A DNA stretch of 64,000 nucleotides. Origin: Pseudomonas rustica (GTDB lineage Bacteria; Pseudomonadota; Gammaproteobacteria; Pseudomonadales; Pseudomonadaceae). The number at the start of each line of letters is the position of its first letter. The stretch's first letter is position 1. The stretch is from contig NZ_JAGYHF010000015.1 in NCBI RefSeq assembly GCF_018336155.1, positions 1-64,000 on the forward strand, written 5' to 3'. The notes under the pieces are model-generated. The model saw nothing but the letters and a program-made list of their open reading frames with translations. It had not been told where the DNA came from and did no database searches. A program made the position numbers and the translations under genes. Positions 17,517 to 26,708 of this stretch are shown here, one piece after another.

Positions 17517-18278
17517 TTAGAGAACGGGCCCGGGATTTTCCCGTAACGCCGTCAGCAAAGCCGCGGCATTCGCGCCGCGGCAATCCACAACTGTTTGAGC
17601 CCCGGCGGCACGTGCCAGCTCGGCGACTCTCGGGCTTGGTACAAACAACGGCAATTGCGCAATTTCCGGCCAGGCATCGCCGGCCATTTCGCGCAGGTGC
17701 TCAAAACCCTGTCCACTGCTGACCACCAGCCCGTTCAAGCGTTCCGCTTGCAACCGCCGTGGCAGCTCTTTCGGCGCGTACGCTGGCAGGTCGCGTCGAT
17801 ACAATTCCAGATATTCGACACTAGCACCTAGCGCGCGCAGACGCTCGGCAAGCAGCTCGCGCCCGCCCTCGCCACGCAGGATCATCACCTGCGCGCCGGG
17901 CTGGCTGACCGCTTCACGCAGACGCGGCAATTGCAGCAAGGCTTCGCTGTCATCACCATCGTCCGGGAAGCTCACGTCGAGGCCATGCTCGCGCAGAATC
18001 TGTGCGGTCGCCGCGCCGACGCTGAACCAAGGCATCGTTAGCGCAGACGAATCGCCGAGCAGATCCAGCGCAATGCGTGCCGCCGGTTTGCTGACCACGA
18101 TCACCGCGTTACAACTCTGCAAGCGCGCCATCGCCTGACGAATATTGTCAGAGACCGGCAGCGCAACAATGTCCAGAAGCGGCAAGCAGCTACTGAAAAC
18201 ACCCTGCGCCGCCAACGTCTCCGCCAGCGCCGCACAGTCTTCCGCAGGGCGCGTCAGCAGCAGGCGCCAAGCGGTCAC
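17517..18278 (-). CDS. hemD: Uroporphyrinogen-III synthase HemD
   Basis: A 253-residue two-lobed protein (N-terminal LLLTRPAEDCAALAETLAAQ; later VMILRGEGGRELLAERLRAL; and GLVVSSGQGFEHL) typical of HemD, which closes hydroxymethylbilane into uroporphyrinogen III. The family is weakly conserved, but these motifs and the position directly after hemC (four-base overlap, 18275-18278) make the call firm. The substrate comes straight from the upstream gene product. Confidence 0.94.
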   Translation of the reverse strand: MTAWRLLLTRPAEDCAALAETLAAQGVFSSCLPLLDIVALPVSDNIRQAMARLQSCNAVIVVSKPAARIALDLLGDSSALTMPWFSVGAATAQILREHGLDVSFPDDGDDSEALLQLPRLREAVSQPGAQVMILRGEGGRELLAERLRALGASVEYLELYRRDLPAYAPKELPRRLQAERLNGLVVSSGQGFEHLREMAGDAWPEIAQLPLFVPSPRVAELARAAGAQTVVDCRGANAAALLTALRENPGPVL

Positions 18279-19216
18279 TCGTGACCTGCCTCGCCATAGA
18301 CTGCCTTGAGAATCTCGGCTGCGCCCTGGCTCAGCAAGTCTTCGGCGACCCGCACGCCCAACGCTTCGGCGTCGGCACGCGGTGCGCGAGCTTCAGCGCT
18401 GAGCAGCAAGCCACCGCTCGGCTCGCCGACCAGACCGCGCAACCACAACTGCTCGCCTTCCAGCACGGCGTAGCAGGCGATCGGCACTTGGCAGCCGCCA
18501 TTCAGATGCTTGTTGAGGGCACGTTCGGCGGTCACGCGCGACGAGGTGTCGGCATGATGCAGCGGTGCGAGCAAGGCGTGGATTTCAGTGTCAGCGCTGC
18601 GGCATTCGATGCCGACCGCGCCCTGGCCACCGGCCGGCAGGCTGTCATCGACACTGATCGCCGAGGTAATGCGTTCTTCGAAACCGAGGCGGATCAAACC
18701 GGCCGCGGCGAGGATGATCGCGTCGTACTCACCGGCATCAAGCTTGGCCAGACGCGTGTTGACGTTACCGCGCAGGAAGCGGATTTGCAGATCCGGGCGA
18801 CGCGTCAGCAATTGCGCCTGACGACGCAGGCTCGACGTGCCGACAATGGCGCCGGCAGGCAACGCATCGAGGCTGGCATAGGTGTTGGAAACGAAGGCAT
18901 CGCGCGGGTCCTCGCGCTCGCAAATGCAGAACAGACCGAGGCCTTCAGGAAAGTCCATCGGCACGTCTTTCATCGAGTGGACGGCGATGTCGGCTTCGTT
19001 TTCGAGCAGCGCGGTTTCCAGTTCTTTGACGAACAGACCCTTGCCGCCGATTTTCGACAGTGGCGAATCGAGCAGCTTGTCGCCGCGACTGACCATGGGC
19101 ACCAGCGTCACCAGCAGGCCCGGATGGGCCGCTTCCAGACGGGCTTTAACGTATTCGGCCTGCCAAAGGGCCAGCGCACTTTTACGGGTGGCGATGCGGA
19201 TTTCGCGAGAGGACAT
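18275..19216 (-). CDS. hemC: Hydroxymethylbilane synthase HemC
   Basis: A 313-residue porphobilinogen deaminase. Visible family motifs are EIRIATRKSALALWQAEYVK at the N-terminus, the SLRRQAQLLTRRPDLQI cofactor/substrate arginine segment, and NGGCQVPIACYA, whose cysteine carries the dipyrromethane cofactor. It polymerises four porphobilinogen units. It is the first gene of the hemC-hemD-hemX-hemY operon and lies in the same direction as algR, with about 138 bases between them, as in P. aeruginosa. Confidence 0.96.
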   Translation of the reverse strand: MSSREIRIATRKSALALWQAEYVKARLEAAHPGLLVTLVPMVSRGDKLLDSPLSKIGGKGLFVKELETALLENEADIAVHSMKDVPMDFPEGLGLFCICEREDPRDAFVSNTYASLDALPAGAIVGTSSLRRQAQLLTRRPDLQIRFLRGNVNTRLAKLDAGEYDAIILAAAGLIRLGFEERITSAISVDDSLPAGGQGAVGIECRSADTEIHALLAPLHHADTSSRVTAERALNKHLNGGCQVPIACYAVLEGEQLWLRGLVGEPSGGLLLSAEARAPRADAEALGVRVAEDLLSQGAAEILKAVYGEAGHE

Positions 19217-19354
19217 GGATCAATCCGTACTGAATAGATACGGCGGATAATAACAGCTCAGCCAAATCCACTTTGACTTGAATCAGCCTCGGCGCGGCCT
19301 CCCTGGCCTGCCATGCCCGGTGAAAAGAACAGTGAGCCGCCGAAAAAGTCCGGC

Positions 19355-20101
19355 TTACAGGCCCTGCATCATTTTGCGTACGCCGGCCACGTGCCGACGA
19401 CTGACGATCAGCGCATCACCATTGAGGCCTTTGAGGAACAGCTGGAAATGCCCCAGCGGCGTGCGTTGCAGACGTTCGATGCGGTCGCGGGCGACCAAGG
19501 CGTTGCGGTGGATCCGCACAAAGCGTTCGCCGAATTCATCTTCGAGAGCCTTGAGCGGCTCATCAAGCAGCACTTCGCCGGCCTCGTGGCGCAAGGTCAC
19601 GTATTTGTGGTCGGCAATGAAATAGACCACCTGATCCAGCGGGATCAGTTCGATGCCTTTGCGGGTGCGGGCGCTGATGTGGCTGCGCGGGCCGGTGCCA
19701 CTTTCGGCAGCGGGACGGGTCAGGGCCGAGAGTTGCGCCCGGTTGAGACGTTCTGCCCGTTTCAGGGCGTCATGCAGATGTTCAGTTCGCACGGGTTTCA
19801 CCACATAGCCCACGGCGCTGGCCTGCAGGGCTTCCACGGCAAATTCATCGGGGCTGGTGCAAAACACCACGGCGGGCGGCGTTTCTCGTTCGCACAGACG
19901 GGCAGCGACTTGCAGGCCATCTAGGCCTGGCATGCGGATATCGAGCAAGACGATATCCGGCTTGTGGCTGTCGATCAATGCCAACGCCTCCTCGCCATTC
20001 GTGGCGCTGGGCTCCAGAACTGTATAACCCTCGAGCTCGCTCACCATTCGGCTGAGGCGCTCGCGAGCCAGTGGTTCGTCATCAACGATCAGGACATTCA
20101 T
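19355..20101 (-). CDS. algR: AlgR, LytTR-type response regulator
   Basis: A 248-residue response regulator. The receiver domain (MNVLIVDDEPLARERL; phosphoacceptor Asp in DIVLLDIRMPG, near residue 54; VKPVRTEHL) is joined to a C-terminal LytTR DNA-binding domain (IELIPLDQVVYFIADHKYVT; RFVRIHRNALVARDRIERL). In P. aeruginosa AlgR is paired with the sensor AlgZ/FimS and controls alginate, type IV pili and other virulence traits. Here the cognate kinase gene is only a fragment (see 20098-20301). The start at 20101 overlaps the stop of that remnant by four bases (ATGA), the arrangement expected for the intact pair. Confidence 0.95.
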   Translation of the reverse strand: MNVLIVDDEPLARERLSRMVSELEGYTVLEPSATNGEEALALIDSHKPDIVLLDIRMPGLDGLQVAARLCERETPPAVVFCTSPDEFAVEALQASAVGYVVKPVRTEHLHDALKRAERLNRAQLSALTRPAAESGTGPRSHISARTRKGIELIPLDQVVYFIADHKYVTLRHEAGEVLLDEPLKALEDEFGERFVRIHRNALVARDRIERLQRTPLGHFQLFLKGLNGDALIVSRRHVAGVRKMMQGL

Positions 20102-20301
20102 ATTGCGCTGGATTCCTGCGTGAGTCTCGCACAAGGATAGCGTAGACAGGTGAAGTGACGTCCGTCACCGCGATCCACGCTAAGACTAGCCCGAGCGCCA
20201 AAAAGTGCCGTACGTCGGCCAGCAATATTTGCCAGAGTCCGCGTCGTACCGCTCAAAGCCCGCTGTTTCTCGCGTTTTTCGCAGGGATTGCCGAAGGACA
20301 A
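20098..20301 (-). pseudogene. algZ: 3' remnant of the AlgZ/FimS sensor kinase gene
   Basis: An open stretch of about 67 codons directly upstream of algR, ending in a TGA that overlaps the algR ATG. Its translation (NPCEKREKQRALSG, then LANIAGRRTALFGARASLSV and DRGDGRHFTCLRYP) resembles the end of the HATPase domain of LytS/AlgZ-type kinases (N-box loop, LANIRxRLxxLFGxxASL). An in-frame TAA stands just before the first codon, and only about 270 bases remain to argH. The transmembrane part, the phosphorylated histidine and most of the ATPase domain are therefore absent. Homology is my judgement by eye. A non-homologous chance frame is possible but less likely given the matching motif order and the coupling overlap. 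Confidence 0.65.
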
Positions 20302-20573
20302 TTACACCCACCCCCTCTTCTTATAGTCGGCGGCCAGACCTTTGCGCGATCCAAAGTCGCGCCGACCCTTATGTCCTACTGTAGACGCTCGTCGGGCCGA
20401 TATTGCTCAATCGAAAAATATCCTTACGCAAATCCCCCGGGAGCAGTGCCGACTATGGCCGGTTCGATGAGAAAAAAACGTATCGACCAGTGTCAACGAC
20501 AGGATTGGCAACCCTGTTATTATCCGCGCCAGCGTTTCACGCCTTTTTTCTTCAAGCCGATACGAGCGAATTC
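20302..20573. promoter_or_regulatory. Divergent control region of algR remnant operon and argH
   Basis: There is no gene in this stretch. It must contain the argH promoter rightward and any promoter for algR leftward; TATAAG on the minus strand at about 20323-20318 is one candidate -10. The 470 bases from the algR start to argH replace the kinase gene of about 1 kb found here in relatives. Confidence 0.4.
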
Positions 20574-21968
20574 ATGAGCACTGACAAGACCAATCAGTCC
20601 TGGGGCGGCCGCTTCAGTGAACCCGTCGACGCCTTCGTCGCCCGCTTCACCGCCTCCGTCACTTTCGACCAGCGCCTGTATCGCCACGACATCATGGGCT
20701 CGATCGCCCACGCCACCATGCTGGCCAAGGTCGGCGTGCTGACCGATGCCGAGCGCGACAGCATCATCGACGGCCTGAACACCATTCAGGGCGAAATCGA
20801 AGCCGGCCAGTTCGACTGGCGCATCGACCTCGAAGACGTGCACATGAACATCGAAGCACGCCTGACCGATCGCATCGGCGTCACCGGTAAAAAATTGCAC
20901 ACCGGGCGTAGCCGTAACGACCAGGTCGCCACCGACATCCGCCTGTGGCTGCGTGACGAGATCGACCTGATCCTCGCCGAAATCACCCGCCTGCAAAAAG
21001 GCCTGCTGGAGCAAGCAGAGCGCGAAGCCGCAAGCATCATGCCCGGCTTCACTCACCTGCAGACCGCGCAGCCAGTGACCTTCGGGCACCACATGCTGGC
21101 CTGGTTCGAAATGCTCAGCCGCGATTACGAGCGTCTGGTCGACTGCCGCAAGCGCACCAACCGCATGCCGCTGGGCAGCGCTGCGCTGGCAGGCACCACC
21201 TACCCGATCGACCGCGAATACACCGCACAACTGCTCGGTTTCGACGCCGTCGGCGGCAACTCGTTGGACAACGTTTCCGATCGCGACTTCGCCATCGAAT
21301 TCTGCTCGGCCGCGAGTATCGCGATGATGCACTTGTCGCGTTTCTCCGAAGAGCTGGTGCTCTGGACCAGCGCGCAGTTCCAGTTCATCGATCTGCCGGA
21401 TCGTTTCTGCACCGGCAGCTCGATCATGCCGCAAAAGAAAAACCCTGACGTGCCAGAACTGGTGCGTGGCAAGACCGGCCGTGTGTTCGGTGCCTTGATG
21501 GGCCTGCTGACCTTGATGAAAGGCCAGCCGCTGGCCTACAACAAAGACAACCAGGAAGACAAAGAGCCGCTGTTCGACGCCGCCGACACCCTGCGCGACT
21601 CGCTGCGCGCCTTTGCCGACATGATCCCGGCGATCAAACCGAAGCACGCGATCATGCGTGAAGCGGCGCTGCGTGGTTTCTCCACCGCGACCGACCTGGC
21701 GGATTATCTGGTGCGTCGTGGCCTGCCGTTCCGTGATTGCCACGAGATCGTTGGTCATGCGGTGAAATACGGCGTGGACACTGGCAAGGATCTGGCCGAG
21801 ATGAGCCTGGAAGAACTGCGTCAGTTCAGCGATCAGATCGAGCAGGATGTGTTTGCCGTGCTGACCCTGGAAGGCTCGGTGAATGCCCGTGACCATATCG
21901 GCGGGACTGCGCCGGCGCAGGTCAAGGCTGCTGTAGTTCGCGGTCAGGCGCTGATCGCCAGCCGCTAA
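20574..21968 (+). CDS. argH: Argininosuccinate lyase ArgH
   Basis: A 464-residue enzyme of the fumarase/aspartase superfamily. Motifs seen are SWGGRFSEPVDAFVARF at the N-terminus, HTGRSRNDQVATD, THLQTAQPVTFGHH and the signature GSSIMPQKKNPD. It cleaves argininosuccinate to arginine and fumarate in the last step of arginine synthesis. The ATG at 20574 is chosen because the upstream in-frame extension of 57 codons is not conserved in family members. The long rightward gap before it fits a separate promoter. Confidence 0.97.
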   Translation: MSTDKTNQSWGGRFSEPVDAFVARFTASVTFDQRLYRHDIMGSIAHATMLAKVGVLTDAERDSIIDGLNTIQGEIEAGQFDWRIDLEDVHMNIEARLTDRIGVTGKKLHTGRSRNDQVATDIRLWLRDEIDLILAEITRLQKGLLEQAEREAASIMPGFTHLQTAQPVTFGHHMLAWFEMLSRDYERLVDCRKRTNRMPLGSAALAGTTYPIDREYTAQLLGFDAVGGNSLDNVSDRDFAIEFCSAASIAMMHLSRFSEELVLWTSAQFQFIDLPDRFCTGSSIMPQKKNPDVPELVRGKTGRVFGALMGLLTLMKGQPLAYNKDNQEDKEPLFDAADTLRDSLRAFADMIPAIKPKHAIMREAALRGFSTATDLADYLVRRGLPFRDCHEIVGHAVKYGVDTGKDLAEMSLEELRQFSDQIEQDVFAVLTLEGSVNARDHIGGTAPAQVKAAVVRGQALIASR

Positions 21969-21976
21969 AAGAAAAA

Positions 21977-22074
21977 GCTTCGCGAGCAAGCCCGCTCCCA
22001 CAGGGGATTTATGTCGATCACAGATTCTGTGTACAACATAAATCCAAATGTGGGAGCGGGCTTGCTCGCGAAGG
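21977..22074. repeat. Inverted repeat, GTGGGAGCGGGCTTGCTCGCG type
   Basis: TTCGCGAGCAAGCCCGCTCC on the left mirrors GGAGCGGGCTTGCTCGCGAA on the right, with a shorter internal inverted segment (GGATTTATGT against ACATAAATCC). It is located between the convergent argH and GST genes. Confidence 0.9.
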
Positions 22075-22097
22075 CGTCCTTCACAACACTACAAATC

Positions 22098-22757
22098 TCA
22101 CTTCTTGGCAGCGATCATCGCCAAAAACGCTGGCATCGCCGCTTCTTTGTCCGCCGCAATCTTCTGCACATGCGGATTCTGCTCAAGCCGCTCCAGCAGC
22201 GCCTTCGCCTGCGGCATCTCCGCCAGCAAATCGATCCCGAACAGTTTATGCCCGACCGCACAGGCCAGCGGCACGCTGTAGAGGAAGTACAAATCGGCAA
22301 TGCTCAGACTGTCGCCCGCCACGTACGGGGCGAATTTGCCGTGACGGCCCAGTGCGGCAAAACCCAATAGCAATTCAGACTTGGTCTTTTCCTTGATCGC
22401 GTCCGGCATGGTCATGCCGAAGAACGCTTCGCCGTAGCAGGCGCGGCCCGGCAATTCGATGTACAGCTCGATTTCCTTGGCAATCGCCAGCACTTGCGCA
22501 CGTTCGAACGGATCGCTCGGCAGCAGCGGTGTGCCTTTTTGGGTCAGTTCGAGGTATTCGAGGATGATCGCGGTTTCGTTGATGAAACCGGCGTCCACGC
22601 CCAGCACCGGGACTTTGCCGCGCGGGCTGATAGCCAGTGATTCCGGGGTTGGCGTCGGGTAGAAGGTGACCTCTTCGAACGGCAGGCCTTTTTCCAGCAG
22701 CGCCAGTTTGACCATGTTGTAGTAGTTGCTGACTGAGAATCCGTAGAGCTTGAGCAT
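22098..22757 (-). CDS. Glutathione S-transferase family protein
   Basis: A 219-residue protein with an N-terminal thioredoxin-like domain (MLKLYGFSVSNYYNMVKLAL; the GSH-binding cis-Pro in GKVPVLGV; INETAIILEYL) and an all-helical C-terminal domain with the YVAGDSLSIADLYFLY capping motif. GSTs conjugate glutathione to electrophiles; the substrate is unknown. The ATG at 22757 with GGAGG seven bases upstream is preferred over the adjacent GTG at 22760. Confidence 0.92.
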   Translation of the reverse strand: MLKLYGFSVSNYYNMVKLALLEKGLPFEEVTFYPTPTPESLAISPRGKVPVLGVDAGFINETAIILEYLELTQKGTPLLPSDPFERAQVLAIAKEIELYIELPGRACYGEAFFGMTMPDAIKEKTKSELLLGFAALGRHGKFAPYVAGDSLSIADLYFLYSVPLACAVGHKLFGIDLLAEMPQAKALLERLEQNPHVQKIAADKEAAMPAFLAMIAAKK

Positions 22758-22880
22758 CACATAGCCTCCAGGCCGTGCGGGGTGGGCAGTGCCTGTTTAT
22801 AGATCGCTCAGGCCAATCCCGCCAGCAGCATCACGCCGCTGAATGCGGGTAAACTGGCGCCTTTCCTTGAGGAGCCTGCC

Positions 22881-23171
22881 ATGAGCGAGCCGACAGACAT
22901 CGACAATGACAACGACGAAGAAGAGTTCACCGAAGCGACGTTGATCGAAGCCATCGAAAACCAGATCGAAAGCGACAACCCGCCGGCCGCCAAAGCGACG
23001 TTCAACAAACTGACCCTGGTCGGCGTCGAGCGCGAAGAAATCCTCAATCTGATGGCCCACGTGCTGGCCTACGAGATTGACGCGATGCTCGATGAAGACC
23101 GCGCATTTGATACTGAATGGTACGAAGCGGCCCTGCGTGCATTGCCAGAACTTCCACCGGAAAAGCAGTAA
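22881..23171 (+). CDS. Conserved acidic protein of unknown function
   Basis: A 96-residue very acidic protein: the first 25 residues are mostly Asp/Glu (DIDNDNDEEEFTEATLIEAI), followed by helical segments (KLTLVGVEREEILNLMAHVL; YEIDAMLDEDRAFD). It is not a family I can name with certainty; similar small proteins near argH and cyaA are present in other Pseudomonas. There is a good GAGGAG RBS and it stands alone, followed by a repeat. No motif for an enzyme or DNA binding is visible. Confidence 0.8.
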   Translation: MSEPTDIDNDNDEEEFTEATLIEAIENQIESDNPPAAKATFNKLTLVGVEREEILNLMAHVLAYEIDAMLDEDRAFDTEWYEAALRALPELPPEKQ

Positions 23172-23184
23172 CAACACCGCCCCT

Positions 23185-23274
23185 TGTGGGAGCGGGCTTG
23201 CTCGCGAAAGCGTCGGGCCAGTCAATATCATTGTTGGCAGATCTACCGCTTTCGCGAGCAAGCCCGCTCCCACA
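23185..23274. repeat. Inverted repeat, GTGGGAGCGGGCTTGCTCGCG type
   Basis: TGTGGGAGCGGGCTTGCTCG at the left is matched by the exact complement ending at 23274 (CGAGCAAGCCCGCTCCCACA), with about 40 bases between. It is one of the most perfect copies in the window. Confidence 0.92.
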
Positions 23275-23429
23275 TGGTTTGTTACGCATCCATCCAGCCT
23301 TCTGCCGGGCCCGGACTACACTGGAATCCGCCTCACGACAAAATCCCTGATCTGAGCACTGGACATGCCGCAAAAGCGGGTTCACCTTAGGGGCGCTGTC
23401 GTCTAATTCCTAGAAAGTCTGGAGTCCTT

Positions 23430-23675
23430 ATGTCGCTTACCCCTGAGTTGGTTGCCGAACTGGAAGTCCTCGCACTCTTTCCCCTGGACAGTTCCCAGGA
23501 AGGTTTGAAAATTCATCAGACCGCTGCCCCGAAACATATCTCTGCCGCTAAACGCCTCTTTGAAAAAGACCTGACGGATCAGCCCGATGGCGGTTATCTG
23601 ACCAGCCTCGGTCGCGATGCTGCGCAAAATGTGCAAACCGTGCTGACCATTCTGAGAGAGCAAGAAACCGCCTGA
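23430..23675 (+). CDS. TIGR02647 family protein
   Basis: An 81-residue protein (MSLTPELVAELEVLALFPLD; GLKIHQTAAPKHISAAKRLF; GGYLTSLGRDAAQNVQTVL) that fits TIGR02647, a short gammaproteobacterial family sometimes described as DNA-binding-like but not characterised. It lies upstream of cyaA in the same direction with a 180-base gap, the same order as in P. aeruginosa. RBS GGAG is present about eight bases before the ATG. Confidence 0.85.
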   Translation: MSLTPELVAELEVLALFPLDSSQEGLKIHQTAAPKHISAAKRLFEKDLTDQPDGGYLTSLGRDAAQNVQTVLTILREQETA

Positions 23676-23857
23676 TTCCACCCGACTTCGCCCACGGGAA
23701 CTCCTGCCACGGGATTTCCGCGGGCCTGTGCGGGCGAAACGGTAGAAATCTGACGTCAAAAAACAAATTCAGCTTAAAAGTCCCGCTGCCCTAAGGCTAA
23801 ACTGCCTGACATTCCGAGACCCTCTACGTCCGAGCCTGCGAGCCGGTTTGAGCTGAC

Positions 23858-26701
23858 ATGACGCGCACCCACGAAATCCGCCCCGACCTGGACGAGGGAA
23901 TTGACCGCAAGGTTCTCAGCCAGCTGCGCGCGCGGTTTCTCAAACTCAATGAAGGCCGCCTTGGCCGCGCCCTCGAAGGGTTGTCGCCGCGCCAACAGAG
24001 CGTGCTGACGCTGTTGCCGCTGTTCTTCCACGTCAATCATCCGCTGCTGCCGGGTTACGTCTCGGGCAGTGCGCCGGCCGGCCTGTCGAATTACGAGCCG
24101 GACGCCAATGTGCTCGCTGAAGCCCAACGCCTGACTCGCTCGTTTTCTTATAAGCCGCGCCACGGCAGCAACCCGCCGCGACCAATTCACGGCCTGTTCC
24201 TGATGGGCAGCCTCGGCACGCTGGCGCAGGCCGATCAAAGCGACATGGACGTGTGGGTCTGCCACGCGCCGGATCTGAGCGAAAGCGAACTCAGTGAGCT
24301 GAGCAAGAAATGCCAGTTGCTTGAAGCCTGGGCGGCGAGCCAGGGCGCCGAGGCGCATTTCTTCCTGATCGACCCGGTGCGCTTCGTCAAAGGTGAACGC
24401 GACAACCAGCTCAGCTCGGAAAACTGCGGCACCACCCAGCACTATTTGCTGCTGGATGAGTTTTATCGCACGGCGATCTGGCTGGCCGGGCGCACGCCGA
24501 TCTGGTGGCTGGTGCCGGTTTACGAAGAAACCGCCTACGACGTTTACACCCACACCCTGCTGTCGAAGCGCTTTATTCGCGCCGACGAAACCCTCGACCT
24601 CGGCCATCTGGCGGCGATTCCGCCGGGGGAATTCATTGGTGCCGGGCTGTGGCAGTTGTTCAAAGGCATCGAGTCGCCGTACAAATCGGTGCTCAAACTG
24701 CTGCTGACCGAGGTCTACGCCAGCGAGCACCCGAAAGTGCAGTGCCTGAGCCTGCGCTTCAAAAAAGCCGTGTTCGCCAATCAACTGGATCTGGATGAAC
24801 TGGATCCGTACATGGTTGTGTACCGGCGCATCGAGGAATACCTCAAGGCGCGCAATGAGCCGGAGCGTCTGGAACTGGTGCGGCGCGCGCTGTACTTGAA
24901 GGTCAATCGCAAGCTCACCGGCAACAGCCGCACGCAGAGCTGGCAGCGCTCGCTGCTCGAACGTCTGGCCAGCGAATGGCATTGGGATCAGCGGCAGCTG
25001 GCGCTGCTCGATAGCCGCAGCCAGTGGAAAGTTCGTCAGGTCAGCGCCGAACGCCGCGCATTGGTCAGCGAGCTGAATTACAGCTATCGCTTCCTGACCC
25101 AATTCGCCCGCACCGAGCAAACCGTCAGCCTGATCAACAAGCGTGACCTCAATGTGCTCGGCCGACGGTTGTACGCGGCGTTTGAACGCAAGGCCGACAA
25201 GGTCGAGTTCATCAACCCCGGCATCGCCCCGGACCTGGCCGAAGACACCCTGACGCTGGTGCAATCGCGCAACAAAAAGGAACCCGGGCAAACCCAGTGG
25301 GGCCTGTACAACGGCAGCCTTACCGCGCAGGAATGGGAGCATTTCGCACCGATCAAACGCAGCCGCGAGTTGCTTGAACTGCTGACCTGGAGCCATCGCA
25401 ATGGCGTGATCGACAGCAGCACGCGCCTGGCGCTGCACCCCGGTACCAGTGACATGAGCGAGTTCGAGCTGTTCAACCTGCTCGGCAGCCTGCAACAGTG
25501 CATCGCCCTGCCCTTGCCCACGGTCGACGAAATCCCGTTGCTGCGCGCCGCGGTGCCCAGCGAAGTGCTGATGCTGGTCAACGTCGGCATCGACCCGCTC
25601 AAGCATCACCGCGATCTCAACATCCTGATGACCACCGAACGCACCGACTCGCTGAGCTACGCCGGCGTGCGCGAGAATCTGGTGCTGACCCTGGATCAGG
25701 TCACGCTCAACAGCTGGAACGAAGTGCTGGTCAACCGTTTCGACGGCCCACACGCCTTGCTCGACTGTCTGCGCGACTACCTCAACAACCTGCCGCGCGG
25801 GCCGCAGCAGCCGAAATTAAAGGTGCGCTGCTTCTGTCATAACCGCGCACAGTTCATTGCCCGCCGCGTCGAAGAGATCGTCGACACCGCGCAGAACCTG
25901 CTGCTCAGCGGCCTGAATCATCGTTACCTGATTCAGGTGCAGCAGCACTATCACGTTTTGGAATTGGTGGCGGGCCAGGTCAACCACGTCGCCCTCGCCA
26001 CGCTGCCGGCGTTGCTCGATTACCTCGGCGAAGAACAGCCGCGTTATAGCCCGCTGCATCTGGATCCGATGGCGCTGGAGGAGCACGACCTCGCCTTGAT
26101 CCTGCCGATGGGCCAGCCGGAATGCATTCAGGTGTTCTACCGGATCACTGAGCAACAGGCCGAGTTGTACGTGCTGGATGAATTCAATGCGCTGTGGCTG
26201 CAACGATTGCCGTATCACGATGAACAAAGTCTGCTGGTGCCGTTGCAGCGGTTTCTGCAATCGATCCTGTTCCGCCGCGAAGCCGTGCTGTCGATGGATG
26301 CAGGCCCAGACGCTGCCCTCGAAACTTTGTATTACCAGTTATTGCCTTCGGGCCCCGGGCGCGCGCGCCGGGTCGAAGCACGGCCCGCGCCGCAAACGCC
26401 AGTCAACAAACCGTTCTACGACGTGCAGGCGATCGTCGGCAAAGCCGCACCGGGCGAAGTGCAGGTCACTTTGTATTGCAATCAACGGGAATTCAGCGAG
26501 CTGGAACATGGCGACCAGCTGTTCAGCGTGGTCGCCCGGGAGATCGTCGAGCAGCGTCGCGAGACCGAGCGCTACCGCTGCTACATCACCGACCTCGACC
26601 TTTCGGGCCTGCTCGGCGACGGGCAGAGTTCAAGCAATTTGTATCTGCGCTACAAGGCTGACCTGGAGCGCGCACTGAACGAGGCGCTCGAACAGGTCTG
26701 A
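23858..26701 (+). CDS. cyaA: Class I adenylate cyclase CyaA
   Basis: A 947-residue protein of the enterobacterial class I cyclase family: an N-terminal catalytic half with GLFLMGSLGTLAQADQSDMD (nucleotidyltransferase fold, catalytic acidic residues), WVCHAPDLSE and a large C-terminal regulatory half. It converts ATP to cAMP, which in Pseudomonas works through Vfr. Length is usual for the family. The 3' end is 8 bases from rnk, which lies on the opposite strand. Confidence 0.95.
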   Translation: MTRTHEIRPDLDEGIDRKVLSQLRARFLKLNEGRLGRALEGLSPRQQSVLTLLPLFFHVNHPLLPGYVSGSAPAGLSNYEPDANVLAEAQRLTRSFSYKPRHGSNPPRPIHGLFLMGSLGTLAQADQSDMDVWVCHAPDLSESELSELSKKCQLLEAWAASQGAEAHFFLIDPVRFVKGERDNQLSSENCGTTQHYLLLDEFYRTAIWLAGRTPIWWLVPVYEETAYDVYTHTLLSKRFIRADETLDLGHLAAIPPGEFIGAGLWQLFKGIESPYKSVLKLLLTEVYASEHPKVQCLSLRFKKAVFANQLDLDELDPYMVVYRRIEEYLKARNEPERLELVRRALYLKVNRKLTGNSRTQSWQRSLLERLASEWHWDQRQLALLDSRSQWKVRQVSAERRALVSELNYSYRFLTQFARTEQTVSLINKRDLNVLGRRLYAAFERKADKVEFINPGIAPDLAEDTLTLVQSRNKKEPGQTQWGLYNGSLTAQEWEHFAPIKRSRELLELLTWSHRNGVIDSSTRLALHPGTSDMSEFELFNLLGSLQQCIALPLPTVDEIPLLRAAVPSEVLMLVNVGIDPLKHHRDLNILMTTERTDSLSYAGVRENLVLTLDQVTLNSWNEVLVNRFDGPHALLDCLRDYLNNLPRGPQQPKLKVRCFCHNRAQFIARRVEEIVDTAQNLLLSGLNHRYLIQVQQHYHVLELVAGQVNHVALATLPALLDYLGEEQPRYSPLHLDPMALEEHDLALILPMGQPECIQVFYRITEQQAELYVLDEFNALWLQRLPYHDEQSLLVPLQRFLQSILFRREAVLSMDAGPDAALETLYYQLLPSGPGRARRVEARPAPQTPVNKPFYDVQAIVGKAAPGEVQVTLYCNQREFSELEHGDQLFSVVAREIVEQRRETERYRCYITDLDLSGLLGDGQSSSNLYLRYKADLERALNEALEQV

Positions 26702-26708
26702 GGCAGGA

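Noticed and set aside
20520..22001. 493-codon open frame antisense to argH
   Set aside because: It is a shadow of the strongly conserved ArgH frame in GC-rich DNA; no RBS and low-complexity composition.
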